64,000 nt of DNA from Mugil cephalus (lineage: Eukaryota > Chordata > Actinopteri > Mugiliformes > Mugilidae): contig NC_061771.1 in assembly GCF_022458985.1 (NCBI RefSeq), positions 20,781,501-20,845,500 on the forward strand, read 5' to 3'. The translations under genes were made by a program, and so were the position numbers. The notes under the pieces were generated by a model. It ran no database searches, was not told the origin of the DNA, and worked only from the letters and a program-made list of their open reading frames with translations. Positions within the stretch are counted from its first letter, which is position 1; every line of letters starts with the position of its first letter. This document shows positions 33,745 through 46,044 of this stretch, in pieces.

Positions 33745-35037
33745 AGCATTGTAGCTCATTTAAAAAACGAAACATTGTGAGAAGAAAAGGGAATCAGCTT
33801 TGACTGTGAACTTGTAAAGACAGTCGATTATACAAGATGAAGAACATGGATTACTTCCAGCAGAAACCAAGTGGGGGAAGAACCAGTTCTCCAAGGCAAC
33901 AGTAACTCAAATAATCACTGGTTACAACCAAACAATCGCTGAATGCACAACACGTCAAATCTTGAAGAAGATGGACTACAGCAGCAGAAGAACCAGTTCT
34001 TCCTCCTGGCAGTTCTCCAAAACAAATATAAACACCTGGCTTGAGGACAAGGCAATAGTCCAAATATTACTGATATATGAAAGAATATCAGTGACTGACG
34101 CTTCAGGTGGCCAGAACAGCCCATCTCACCTGAGACTATAACACAAAGGTGTGTCGTGTGTCAACACTTCACAATTAGTAACGAAGCTCAGAGAGGCACG
34201 GTACACAGTGTCAGCCATTCAAAGTCAACCCCATGTAGTGGCTAGGACATTCATGCACAACCATCTCTAGGGTTTAGAGAGAATGGTTGATGTGAGAGAT
34301 CAGAGGAGAATGGGCAGACTGGTTAGAGATGACAGAAAGGCAACAGCAACTCAGATAACCACTGGTTACAACCAAGGAATGTAGAATACCATCTCTGAAT
34401 GCACAACACGTCAAACCTTGTAGAAGATGGGCTACAGCAGCAGGAGACCACACCGTGTGCCAGAACAGGAAACTGAGACCACAGTTCACACAGGCTCAAC
34501 AAAATTGGACAATAGAAGATTGGAAAAACGTTGCCTGGTCTGACAAGTCTCGATTTTAGCTGCGACATTCAGATGGCAGGGTCAGAATCTGGCTTAAATA
34601 ACATTTAAGCACACTTTGGGCCCCTTATTACAAACTGAGCATGGTTTAAATGCCACAGCCTACCTGTCCATCCCTTTATGACCACAGTGTATCCATCTTC
34701 TGATGGCTACTTCCAGCAGGATAATGCACCATGTCACAAAGCTCATATCGTCTCAAACTGGTTTCTGGAACATGACAATAAGTTCACTGCACTCCAATGG
34801 CTCCACAGTCACCAGATCTCAATCCAATAGACCATCACCTTTGGGATGTGGTGGAGCAGCTGACAAATCTGCAGCAGCTGTGTGATGCTATCATGTCAAT
34901 ATGGACCAAAATCTCTGAGGAATGTTTCCTACACCATGTTGAAAGTATGACATGCAAAATTAAGGCAGTTCTGAAGGCAAAAAGGGGTCCAACCTTTTAC
35001 TAGCAAGGTGTACCTAATAAAGTGGCCGGTGAGTGTA
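33745..35037 (+). mobile_element. Decayed Tc1-like transposon, 3' end intact
   Basis: Translation in shifting frames gives TIEDWKNVAWSDKSRF (near 34512), a DNAPCHKAH-like site near 34722, PQSPDLNPIDHHLWDVVEQL (from about 34800) and LQQLCDAIMSIWTKISEECF (to about 34927). These are the three DDE-bearing regions of Tc1 transposase, with stops between them. The right terminus AAAGTGGCCGGTGAGTGTA ends at about 35037. No matching left terminus is seen. Confidence 0.85.
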
Positions 35038-35040
35038 GAA

Positions 35041-35827
35041 ATAAATAGTGCTTTACCTAATGGACATCTTTGTGTGAACCTTTGGATATAGAGAATCACT
35101 ATTGTGGTTATCAGGTGAAGAAATGTCAACTACATGGATAATAATTATTAAATGTATAAAAAATAGATTGTACAGGCCTACATGAAATACCAAAGCACAG
35201 TTTAATGAACATGGTTACAAATGAAAAAGTCAAAATAATTAATATTAATATAATGTGTCTGCTGATGTGCATGTGCATGCATGTCCTTTATAATTACAGT
35301 ATTCAGTGATGCACAGGTCTGTCTTTTCATAATTATTTCCGTGACAGTTTCCAGAGGTGAACGTGATGCTCGTTGTGAGGAAATAGGGTACTGCAAGTTA
35401 CTGTTACTTACTCATACATTATTCAGAAGATGAACACAAGCAGTTTGATTGTGTTCATCAACACATCTGGCCCTTCAGTTGATTGCAGTTCTAATTCTGA
35501 ACATGCATGTGTTATTCAATTCAATTCAGTTTTATTTACATAGTGTCAATAACAATACTAAGGCATTGTTGTTTACCTCTTGCCACATAGATGAAACCAT
35601 TCTCTTAATTTGCTTATGCATTGTGTATTTGCATGTGTTCACTCAGGCTGCTTTGCGTAGACCTTTCCTTAACTCTCTTGTGAGAATGACACTCTGTTCT
35701 TCTTTTCATATTCCGTATTTATTACATATTTTCCCATACACGCACACGGTGGTCTTTCCATCTCAGGATTCCAAAGACTATTCAGCATTGAAAGCCACAT
35801 GTATGTATGTACGCTGACAACCCACAG
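35041..35827. other. No gene recognised
   Basis: AT-rich single-copy-looking sequence. A 122-residue plus-strand open frame (35449-35817) has no domain, and I consider it chance. TTCAATTCAGTTTTATTTA near 35520 resembles a LINE 3' end. Confidence 0.4.
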
Positions 35828-36365
35828 TAGCCGAGTTTACATGGAGCCAAATATTCCAATTACAATCGGTTTAGAAGCCCAAACCAAATAAAAATGCCCC
35901 ATATAAACACCTCAGTCAGAATAAACAGGCCCAAACTCAATAAAATTTCATTTGGTTTCACAGGGGCAGAATATTCCTTTTCCCAAACCGATCTAAAGTC
36001 ATGTGAATGGTGAATCAGAATGAAGTCAGGCTCCGTTTTGTATGAGCATGCTCTGTCTTGACGTAAATGTGCAGTGACGTTCGAGTGACGTTTCCTCAAC
36101 TGGTCTGTGGCTGTGCAGAGTTTGTTTTTAACAACAAATCTGAAAGAACTAGACATTATCGCACGCTTAGATGGCAGAAAAAATAGAAATATTTGAACTG
36201 TTTAAAAAGGTCCATCGAAAATTCACTGAAGTCAGGGTAGACGCGAGTGTGGAACAAATTCAGAACCGCTATTATAAGGTTAAACAACACAATAGCAAAG
36301 GTGGATATGAGCCCACAAACTTGCCGAATCAAGCAGTTGCTTTTATAATAAAACCATATAAATAA
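35828..36365 (+). mobile_element. MITE-like flank plus small Myb-like open frame
   Basis: GAGTTTACATGGAGCC at 35834 resembles the GTTTACATG termini of the 45 kb element. An open frame at 36171-36365 gives 64 residues, including VEQIQNRYYKVKQHNSKGG, similar in pattern to the third helix of the Myb/SANT domain of Harbinger-type elements. Weak assignment. Confidence 0.35.
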
Positions 36366-36374
36366 CAGCAACTT

Positions 36375-36640
36375 GTGAAGTTCTTCCTTGGTATTTCTTG
36401 CCCTGTGTTTTTCCCCTTTCATTGTTGGAATCAGTTTTTTCTTGTGAGCTCCGCCCTGATTAGTTTCACCTGTGACTCTTTAACCCCTCTGCTCCTGTGT
36501 CTATATAGCCCTGCCTTTTCTCTTTGTCCTCTGTCTTCTGGTATGTTTACTGTTTTGTCCCACTGTTCATCTCCTTCTGTCTCTTGTCATGGTTCTCGTG
36601 TTTTTTTTTGGCTTCCATTTTTCATTAAGTTTCCTTAACT
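36375..36640 (+). repeat. Dispersed pyrimidine-rich repeat (partial copy at 43400-43490)
   Basis: AAGTTCTTCCTTGGTATTTC, TTGTGAGCTCCGCCCTGAT and AGTTTCACCTGT recur in the same order with changes at 43400-43490. The 87-residue open frame is not convincing. Confidence 0.5.
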
Positions 36641-37138
36641 CAGAGTTAAAGGTAACTCTGTGTTATCAGTTTCAGAAAGCCTGTCTAGCTTGACACCATG
36701 ACAATGCACTCTTTGAATCTAACCTGCTCGCTGGCAAAGTTTTCTTCAGCTAACCCTGAGTTTCCCCTGCTCTTAAGTTGAAACGTGCAGACTGAATGCC
36801 GTGTCCTTTTCTTGCAGGGCCAGTTGCAGATACTGTGCAGAATTCATCATCAGGAGAGAATTTTTTGTTCCTGATTGGATGTTTTGGCATATCCCATTAT
36901 TTCTCTCAAAGAGGAGTTCCACTGAATAGCATGGATGTAAATAACCTCCTCAACCTGTATAAATATATATATATACTGTATATCAAGCGGAAATAACAAT
37001 AGATAAGGAAGCATGCATGATGTGAAGAATAATGGTCCTAGCACAGAACCTTGAGGAAAGTAGAAGACTAATGGTACAGTGACAGACTGGTACAGTGCTG
37101 ATAATAAATCTGGGGTTGGTCTTGTTTTCTTCTATTGT
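36641..37138. other. No gene recognised
   Basis: Mixed sequence with a short TA run at about 36963-36975. CAGAACCTTGAGGAAAGTAG near 37040-37062 looks like a LINE trace. Confidence 0.35.
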
Positions 37139-39085
37139 TGATGATAAGCTGTTAAAGTATCTATCTGAGCTATCTGAGCTTCTTCATATTTAGTGGGGAT
37201 TCTTTCCAACTTTCGAAGTGCTTTGGACTGTGCAATTGTGAATCATACCTGGAAGCAGAGTAGCAACCAAGTTAAGAATTGTTTATTGTTTTATTGACAA
37301 TACTCAGTACTGCTCACGCCCAAGGTGCAAGATGGTTTTTGGCAGAACACGCAAGAACCTCTGTGACCTCTCCAGAATTGTAGAGAAGCAAAAGAAAGGC
37401 CAAGCCCATGTTTTCCAGACTGAATCATCTAGTGCACTCGTGCCAACATAATGATACTATATATCTTAATAATACTCTTGTAGAGTCACGCATACACCTA
37501 ACAGAAATATTTCAGACCCAGGATCTCAAGATTAATTAGTTGTGCTAATGCTTGTTGAGTGCTTGTTGTGCCAACAGAATATTTGAGAATTCAAGTCACG
37601 GGGTTATAGGAGAACTTCCACGCACCACATTTTCCTCTCAAAAATAAAACATACTAGGTGTACTAGGGGTGTGTATGAAATTGTTCAGAGAGATTAGGTT
37701 TTTAAAAGACTCCTTCAGAAGGGTCACACAGTCATTTACAAATTTGTACACAAATGCAAATTGACATTATTTTATTTGACGAATTCTAAAGCAGAATGAG
37801 AGGCCGTCCATGCCCAATTTGAACTTTTAGCACGGGCTGCATGGCTGATCAGAGAACAGTAGCCCTGTAGCAAAAATGAAAATGAGAACAGTCGCTCTCA
37901 CTTCAGTATAATTCTTTTTGGACCAGACAGAGTGGTCTTCAGGTTAGAACTTGACAGGGCATTTCCCTGTGCTCCTTCTTTCTTACGCTTTTTACTTTTT
38001 TAGACGTGGTTTCAGTACTTTGACGTAAAGATTGGAAGTATCGATATTTCTGGATCATTTTCTTTCCACCATCAGCCACAGATAGTCAGTAGGCTAATGC
38101 ATACAATCAATAGACATAAAGCCATTCAAACATTTATGGTTCTTCAAAGCACTGAGGCTTAAGATGAGGTGTTACAGAACCAATGACAAGACATGTGGGA
38201 TAGATTTCAGGACTGTAGTGATTTGACTGTATACTTCCTCAAAATGACTGAATCCATGGTCGTTTTGTAAAGTGCTGAAGTGGTTTAAGACATTTATGCA
38301 GGAAAAAATCAGGGAAAAAAAAATCAGTTTTTGGAAATTGACATTCAAAGTGGCAAAATCATGATTACACATTTAAGTGTGCCAGAACACTGCGAAGTAG
38401 ACAATGGAAAGCTTTAAAATTTCTTATCTTCATTCGCATCGTATCATCATTTCAAATAAAGAGTAAAAACCAGTGGTTCCTGGCCAACATCTGGAAAAGA
38501 CATTCACAAGAAACTGGTTTCTTTTTTGTAGGAGTCAATGTGATCAAAAATGTTCTTAAATCTAACCTTTAAATAACCAAGAAGATTCCATTGAGATTGA
38601 GAATCTCTTTTTCAAGTGAGTCCTGGCCAAGGTAGGTAGTATCAAATACAAAACACAGTTACAATATTAAATGGTTTATAACACAAACTTTAGAAAGGAA
38701 AATAATAATAATACATTTAAAAAGATAATTAAATAAAGCAAGGGCATATTGCGGAGTCACCCTCATATACTCTTAGAGTTTAGATTTAAAAGCAGTCAAA
38801 AAATGAAATGAACTTCCAGTCATTCTGCAACATATTATATGCAAAAGGTGCATAGCGGACAAAAGCCCTTTTACCCTTTTTTTCAATACAGGCAAATGGA
38901 ACAGAAAGCAACAAATGACAATGTAAACAGAGAGAGTGAGGACCAGGCAATAGTCCAAATATTACTTGATATATGAAAGTATAGCAGTGACTGATGCTTC
39001 AGGTGGCCAGAACAGACCATCCCACCTGAGAGTATAACACAATGGTGTGTCATGTGTCAACACTTCACAATTAGTACGAAGGCAA
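37139..39085. repeat. Direct duplication, copy 1 (second copy 41217-43075)
   Basis: Long near-identical collinear stretches, for example 37485-37760 against 41500-41745 and 38530-38990 against 42515-42970. Copy 1 contains about 150 bases (about 38235-38400) that are missing from copy 2. Both carry an identical 61-residue open frame on the minus strand, which I take as non-genic. Both end in a Tc1 fragment. Confidence 0.92.
38941..39085 (+). mobile_element. Tc1 fragment (matches about 34043-34185)
   Basis: AGGCAATAGTCCAAATATTA, then GACTGATGCTTCAGGTGGCC and GTGTCAACACTTCACAATTA, as in the 33.7-35.0 kb element. Confidence 0.75.
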
Positions 39086-39089
39086 GACA

Positions 39090-39896
39090 CGACCAGGAAG
39101 AATGAGAACTGTGACTCAGTGAACATACAAACTTTCAGTTTATATATATATAGATAGATAGATATATAGATATATATCCTGTGATCCCCATTGTAAATGA
39201 AATTTTAAAATGTATTCTTGTCATTTCATAGAAGAGTTTGATGGTTATACCTACCTGACCAAGGATACCTCTGCCAGCCCTATCCACTGACCCCTTGTCC
39301 TAACCTGAGCCTGGCCCCAGGGTCGCCCCAGCAATATAATTGTAGCATGTGTAGCTCTGCACATCATTACCTCACAAGGCCCGACAGGCAAGGTAGAAGA
39401 GCTGAGGGACATCATATGCAATCATCATTACTGATTGACCCATCACCTCCCCCCAAAAGGTGAAAGAAAGACAGCATGCCTTTCATTTTACAGGGTTTTA
39501 TTTATTTCCTGAAAGAAAAATGTACACTACTTAATTTTTGTTCATACTATTAAAAGTTGTCCGCTTGTGGGCACCTCACACAAGTTCAAGCTTATTGCCT
39601 TTATCTGTAGGCACTGTAACAAAGACAATCACATGCTTTTCCAAACATGACAGAAATTTAAATGCACTGTACTGTAATAGCTTTATTCCACCAATAGATG
39701 TCAGACTGTGTTCCCTCAGGATATTACTGTCCCACATTCAGAGCCTGCAACTCTACTACACGCCTGTGTTATGTTTGTGTGTGTTGTATTTAACGTCCAG
39801 TGCACACCTAATACACAAACATGTAAAGAAAATGTGTGTAAATGTAACTATGACTAGTCAGACCCACATTAATTTTAAATTGTATTGAATTCTAAT
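39090..39896. other. No gene recognised
   Basis: A short TATATAGATAGATA tract lies at 39141-39176. The rest is AT-rich with a chance 116-residue frame (39538-39888) lacking any domain. Confidence 0.4.
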
Positions 39897-41195
39897 TTTA
39901 AAACATAAATATTTGTCTCCAAATCAGTTTTATTCATATAGGGATCAATAGCAATGTAGAAATAGTCTCAAGATGCTTTACAAATCCCAGCCTGAAACCC
40001 CCAGATCAAGCACCAAGCAAAAACAAAGAAGAGAGAGAAGAGAGCAGCAGGTGAAATTAAATACATTTAACTAGAGCGTACATGTAGAATCTAATTGTGA
40101 TAAAAATACAATATACAGCTGATTAATTAATTACATCATCATTATTGTTATTAAATTAATGACAGCAGTAGTTCTATTACAGGTGAGTTAGCTGCTCTAA
40201 TTATTTAATACAAGAGGCATCATATGCAGGTTGGAGAATGATGCATTCAGGTTGGCGTGGATAACTGCAGGCTGTGAACACTGGGCAGGTTGAACCATGG
40301 TTAAAGTGGTATGGACCTCCATAGGTCAGAACCACACAACTCTAGACCAGAGACACTTGCAAGAAGATGAAAGAGAGATGGAGACAGAGACGCACAACTA
40401 ATGTGCTATACAGTAGTAGCACACAAATGCAAAATTACTAGAGTAGGGGACAGATGCATCATCCCCCAGCAACCTAGGCCTATAGCAGTGTAAGTAAAGG
40501 ATGGTTCGGTGTCACCTGCGACAGTCCCCACTGTAAGTTTTATCAAAAAGTCTTGAGCCTAACCTTAAAAGTAAAGAGGTTGTCGAGAAAGCTGCTTCTG
40601 CTGCTAGGAGAGAGGTCTGGTAAATTAAGGCTTTAGCCCCCGTTCTACTTTTCGAAACTCTCTGAAGCACAAGAAAGCCTCCACTTTGAGATGGAAGTGC
40701 AGGTACGGTTTGGTATGGTACTATGAGGTCTGTGAGATATAATGGAACTAGAAGGGACTTGTATGTTTTGGAGGAGGACTTTAAATTCTATTCTGGATTT
40801 GACAGGGAGCCAAAGGAAAGAAGCTAAAACTGGAGTTATATGATCTCGTTTGTTAATTCCTGTCAGTTGTCTTGCTGCAACATTTTTAAAGACTTTTTAA
40901 AGAGCTGTTTGGAAAGTCAGACATAAACGAATTACACTAATCCAGCCTGGAAGACACAAATGCATGAACTAGTTATTCAGCATCACTCTGAGTCAGGATG
41001 TCTCTAATTTTAACAATATTACAGAGGAGAAAGAAGGCAGTCCTGGTCAAATACTGATATCCATGTCAAATAGAACTCCAAGGTTTGACACGGTAATACT
41101 GGAGGCCAAGGTGATGTCATCCAGATAAACTATATGAAAATAAATCTGACATGTTTAGGGCCAAATACAATAACTTTTGTTTTGTCTGAGTTTAA
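39897..41195 (-). mobile_element. L2-clade LINE, 3' half, reverse orientation
   Basis: The minus strand near 41190-41060 reads SDKTKVIVFGPKHVR and then MTSPWPPVLP, as in the RT end of the 14.9-18.2 kb element. It proceeds through many stops to a 3' end near 39900 (CAGTTTTATTCATATAGGGA). It separates the two copies of the 1.9 kb duplication. Confidence 0.8.
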
Positions 41196-41216
41196 AAGTG
41201 GGAAGAAAGAAAGATA

Positions 41217-43075
41217 GATGCTGTTAAACTATCTATCTGAGCTTCTTCATACTTAGCAGCAGTGGCAACTTAATCAAGAATTGTTAATTGTTCTGTTGAC
41301 AGATCAGTACTACTCACGCCCAAGGTGCAAGATGGTTTTTGGCACATCATGCAAGAACCTCTGTCACTTCTCAAGAATTTTCTTTGTGTAAAGAAGCGAA
41401 AGAAAGGCCAAGCCCATGTTTTCCATACTGAATCATCTGGTGCACTCGTGCCGACATAATGATACTATATATGTTTATTTTACTCTTGTAGAGTCACGCA
41501 TACACCTAACAGAAATATTTCAGACCCAGGATCTCAAGATTAATTAGTTGTGCTAGTGCCAACAGAATATTTGAGAATTCAAGTCATGGGGTTATAGGAG
41601 AACTTCCACGCACCACATTTTCCTCTCAAAAATAAAACATACTAGGTGTACTAGGGGTGTGTATGAAATTGTTCAGAGAGATTAGGTTTTTAAAAGACTC
41701 CTTCAGAAGGGTCACACAGTCATTTACAAATTTGCACACAAATGCAAATTGACGTTATTTTATTTGACGAATTCTAAAGCAGAATGAGAGGCCGTCCATG
41801 CCCAATTTGAACTTTTAGCACGGGCTGCATGGCTGATCAGAGAACAGTAGCCCTGTAGCAAAAATGAAAATGAGAACAGTCGCTCTTACTTCAGTATAAT
41901 TCTTTTTGGACCAGACTGAGTGGTCTTCAGGTTAGCACTTGACAGGGCATTTCCCTGTGCTCCTTCTTTCTTACGCTTTTTACTTTTTTAGACGTGGTTT
42001 CAGTACTTTGACGTAAAGATTGATTCTAAAACACACGTCTAGATCGGAAGTATCGATATTTCTGGATCAATACACTATAATATCCCTAGCTCATGCAAAG
42101 ATGGTGGAGAATCATCAACCACCATGTTTTGTGCGCAATGTAGTCTAAGACTGTTGAATGTCATTTTCTTTCCACACACAGCAACAGATAGTCAGTAGGC
42201 TAATGCATACAATCAATAGACATAAAGCCATTCAAACATGTATGGTTCTTCAAAGCACTGATGCTTAAGATGAGGTGTTACAGAACCAATGGCAAGACAG
42301 GGATAGATGTCAGGACTGTAGTGATTTGACTGCATACTTCCTGCTGAGCTTTAAAATTTCTTATCTTCATTCGCATTGTATCATCATTTCAAATAAAGAG
42401 TAAAAACCAGTGGTTCCAGGCCAACATCTGGAAAAGACATTCACAAGAAACTGGTTTCTTGTGAATATCGAATATATATTCGATATATATCGAATATATA
42501 TTCTTGTTGTAGGAGTCAATGTGATCAAAAATGTTCTTAAATCTAACCTTTAAATAACCAAGAAGATTCCATTGAGATTGAGAATCTCTTTTTCAAGTGA
42601 GTCCTGGCCAAGGTAGGTAGTATCAAATACAAAACACAGTTACAATATTAAATGGTTTATAACACAAACTTTAGAAAGGAAAATAATAATAATACATTTA
42701 AAAAGATAATTAAATAAAGCAAGGGCATATTGCGGAGTCACCCTCATATACTCTTAGAGTTTAGATTTAAAAGCAGTCAAAAAATGAAATGAACTTCCAG
42801 TCATTCTGCAACATATTATATGCAAAAGGTGCATAGCGGACAAAAGCCCTTTTACCCTTTTTTTCAATACAGGCAAATGGAACAGAAAGCAACAAATGAC
42901 AATGTAAACAGAGAGAGTGAGGACCAGGCAATAGTCCAAATATTACTTGATATATGAAAGTATAGCAGTGACTGATGCTTCAGGTGGCCAGAACAGACCA
43001 TCCCACCTGAGAGTATAACACAATGGTGTGTCATGTGTCAACACTTCACAATTAGTAACGAAGCTCAGAGAAGTG
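41217..43075. repeat. Direct duplication, copy 2
   Basis: Counterpart of 37139-39085. It has about 130 extra bases at 42025-42160 and an AT palindrome at 42452-42503, and lacks the 38235-38400 segment. Similarity continues a little further into the Tc1 fragment (to about 43110) than copy 1 does. Confidence 0.92.
42452..42503. repeat. AT-rich palindromic insert
   Basis: It contains TCGAATATATATTCGA and TCGATATATATCGA, both perfect palindromes. At the equivalent place in copy 1 (about 38517-38528) there is only TTCTTTTTTGTAGG. Confidence 0.85.
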
Positions 43076-43110
43076 TGGTACATGTGTCAGCCATTCAAAG
43101 TCAGCCTCAT
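42922..43110 (+). mobile_element. Tc1 fragment (matches about 34043-34235)
   Basis: Same as 38941-39085 but extends through CGAAGCTCAGAGAAGTG and CAGCCATTCAAAGTCAGCC. Confidence 0.75.
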
Positions 43111-43131
43111 GTGGTGGCTGTACTGCCTGTT

Positions 43132-43132
<1 letters not shown>

Positions 43133-43161
<29 letters not shown>
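43133..43161. repeat. (GT)n microsatellite
   Basis: About 13 GT units in a row. Confidence 0.9.
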
Positions 43162-43163
<2 letters not shown>

Positions 43164-43301
43164 CGTTGAAGGATGTGAAAATAAAATAACTAGGCTGAAA
43201 CCAACAAGACAGTTGGAGGAGTTACGAGGCAAGACACGACCAGGAAGAATGAGAACTGTGACTCAGTGCTTTTTTATTTTATTTTTTTTATATATATACC
43301 G

Positions 43302-43402
<101 letters not shown>

Positions 43403-43489
43403 GTTCTTCCTTGGTGTTTCTTGTTTTCCCCGTTTGTTTGTTGGATTGTTTTCTCCTTTTGAGCTCCTCCCTGATAAGTTTCATCTGTT

Positions 43490-43593
43490 AAATGTTAAGT
43501 CTAAAGATTAAATGTAAATGTTAAATCTAAATGTTAAATCAAAATGTTAAGACTAAATGTTTAATCTAAATGTTAATTCTAAATGTTAAATCT
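43490..43593. repeat. 13-base minisatellite, about 8 units
   Basis: Successive units of AAATGTTAAATCT with one or two substitutions each (for example AAATGTTAAGACT and AAATGTTTAATCT). The period is constant at 13. Confidence 0.9.
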
Positions 43594-43749
43594 ATAAGTA
43601 TGACCTTCTGCCAAATTCATTTCACAACCAAGGAAATGTACCAAGAATAGAATATATCTGATTACACCACACCCACAGTGTCTATTACATGGCAAGGGAC
43701 CCACATTACAAGAGATGGAAACAGGACAAAAGACCTTTAGACATTTTTT

Positions 43750-43985
43750 TCTTCTTGATTTTTGGCAGAACATGCAAGAACCTCCATCACCTTTCAACAG
43801 TTTTCTTCTTGTAACTAAAGAGAAGCGAATGAAAGACCAAGCCCATTTTTCCTCATGTTTTTACAAAACATGGTTGTAGAGTTATGCACACAGGATTCAG
43901 GAGCACCTTACAGAAATATTTCAGATCCAGGATCTCATGTGTATCTAGAATTCTTTCAAGAACAATTCCTTGTGCTGGTGTAGTG
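43750..43985. repeat. Diverged third copy of part of the 37/41 kb duplication
   Basis: TTTTTGGCAGAACATGCAAG, AGACCAAGCCCAT and CAGAAATATTTCAGATCCAG match 37337-37520 with many changes. It is older than the 37/41 kb pair. Confidence 0.75.
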
Positions 43986-45045
43986 GAAACAATATCAATT
44001 AAAGAGGTGGCGAATTAAACCAGTTTAACAGTTCATTAAAAGTCTTATTGGTGACCTTGATTTACTGATGCAATTTCCCATTGAAGGTTTCTTTAAAAAA
44101 AGAAAAAGAAAAGAGAAAAGTTAGCAACATGTTTGAAAATGTTTTATTGTTTAACTGTTTAGCAAAACATGCTAAAGCTACAGTCCCCCATTTTCAGTAG
44201 CTCAAAAGTCATTGGACAGTTAAACTAATCATGAATAAATAATAATTGCTCCTTTGTGGTGCTTTTACTGCAGCTGTCCTTACTCTGTCTTTAGTTTCGT
44301 CTTCTGATTGAGATCAGGTGACTGGCTCTGTCACTTTATCTAACCTCGTGGGTTAGTCTGTGTCCTTGTCCATCTGTAGCGTGAAGGACTGTCCAGCCAG
44401 TTTAGCTTGGTTTAGCTTGGCTGAACCTAAGTGGACTGTATCTGTTGAGTCAAAAGTCAAAAATTAGTCAGAGTCAAAGTTGAAGAAATCATGACACCTG
44501 TAAGAAGAGAAAAGCAGTGTATTTCCTCCCTGAGGACAGGAAACTCTCAAACAGGTGATTATCTGACTGAAGACACCTGCATGCAGTGTGTCAGCAGAAT
44601 CGTTCTGCATTTCAATGTGGCTTCAGAAAACAAAAGAGGATTAGCAGCTGCTCAGCTTGAACCAAACCATGAAGAAGCTACCGGTCAGGTTTAACTGAGA
44701 TTATATTAATGAAATGATATTGATGATAAATGTTTGCTTCGTTGCTTAAAGTAGATAAGGTCAGGTGTTTTTTTTTTTGTTTGTTTGTTTGTTTTTTATA
44801 CAAATTACTGTTACAAATTTATTTCATGTTTAATGTCAATGATGATTGATAAAAAGGAGGCACATAGTGATCAATCAATTAAAAAAGTTAAAATATTTGA
44901 ATAACAAATTACTTGTTACAAGTTTTGTAGTAATTATTAAAGTATGCAAGACATTTGTTTGTTTGAAATTAATGATGGCTGTACATTTCTGCTTCTTAAG
45001 GTTTTCAACCTAATATTTCCTTGAGAGGGCTGTGCATCACATTAA
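43986..45045. other. No gene recognised; possible transposon traces
   Basis: A 67-residue open frame (44491-44694) has no domain. AAAAGTCATTGGACAGTTAA near 44204 and neighbouring text look repeat-derived. T-run at about 44769-44780. Confidence 0.35.
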
Positions 45046-45047
45046 GT

Positions 45048-45638
45048 GCGTTTACATGCAGAGCTTAATCGAGCTATACTCAAAATTCGTCTTTCTGACT
45101 ACAGTCCTTGTCCCAGTTTACATGGAGCGCAAATAAAATCGAATAACTGTTCTCCTCCTCCACACTAGGTGGCGATACGTGTCTTTGCGGTATAATACCA
45201 CGTTAATACGGCCCATTTTCCGGTTGACGTATTACCCGATATAATAAACAAGAGTCCTTCATGCGGCGGACCAGCATTTCAAACAACAACCATAGTGTAT
45301 GTATGTAATGTTCTCACTATTTCTGGTGCAGGTAAGATCCGCGCTATCCCTCAGACGGTTCTTCTAGCGGCTCCGTTTATCTTGTTCTTCTACGACTGGC
45401 TTTCTTGGATGTTTTTGTTCCGGGGTCACGCGCCAGCACAGCGGTTATGGAGCATGCGCACACGCATTATCCAATTGAAAAATGCGATTCACTGTATACA
45501 CGCTGGAGAAAATCAAATTCCAATCGCATCATCTGGTTGTCTCAATCGGATCATGAGAATACATACACTTAAGTTTTCCTGCTATAGTCCGATTAAGGCA
45601 ATAATTCGTTTTTTTCACGTGAATGTAAACGCACTGAC
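45048..45638. mobile_element. Complete MITE with AGTGCGTTTACAT termini, 591 bases
   Basis: Left end AGTGCGTTTACATGCAG; right end GTGAATGTAAACGCACT, inverted over about 13 bases. A 128-residue frame (45295-45681) lies across the right half and runs out of it, so it is not a gene. Partial copies are at 26090-26330 and 27060-27295. The superfamily is probably Harbinger- or hAT-like; not proven. Confidence 0.8.
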
Positions 45639-45639
45639 A

Positions 45640-46044
45640 GATGTTCAGGTTCAACTGAACATTATTGCCCAGACCGATTAACAACGATTAATGTGCACAC
45701 AAACAACAAAAATGTGTTCCTCCAACAAGGCTGCTGAGCAAACCCAAACATAAAAACAACAGAAAGGCAGACTACACAATTAGACATATAGACAAGCTAA
45801 GATACTGGAAAATCTCATGATTTCGCAGAGTGATGGAAAAAGACTGATGATTTGTGGGAGTTGAATATCTTGTGTTCATACAGTCAGTTTGTGTTCTTGT
45901 GTTCAGCAGTTCAACATTCATTTGAGTCATTGCTCTATTCAACAATTACAGATGGCTAAGGGTAGAAGTTAGGTAGTGTTTGTAGTCCACAGTCTATTAT
46001 GAAGGCCCTCCGCTCTTTACCTGTATAATCTGTGAACTTGGTAG
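45640..46044. other. No gene recognised
   Basis: Unremarkable AT-rich sequence. Confidence 0.4.

Noticed and set aside
38773-42939. Identical 61-residue frames at 38773-38958 and 42754-42939
   Set aside because: Identity is explained by the recent 1.9 kb duplication. The start lies in a Tc1 fragment and no domain is present.
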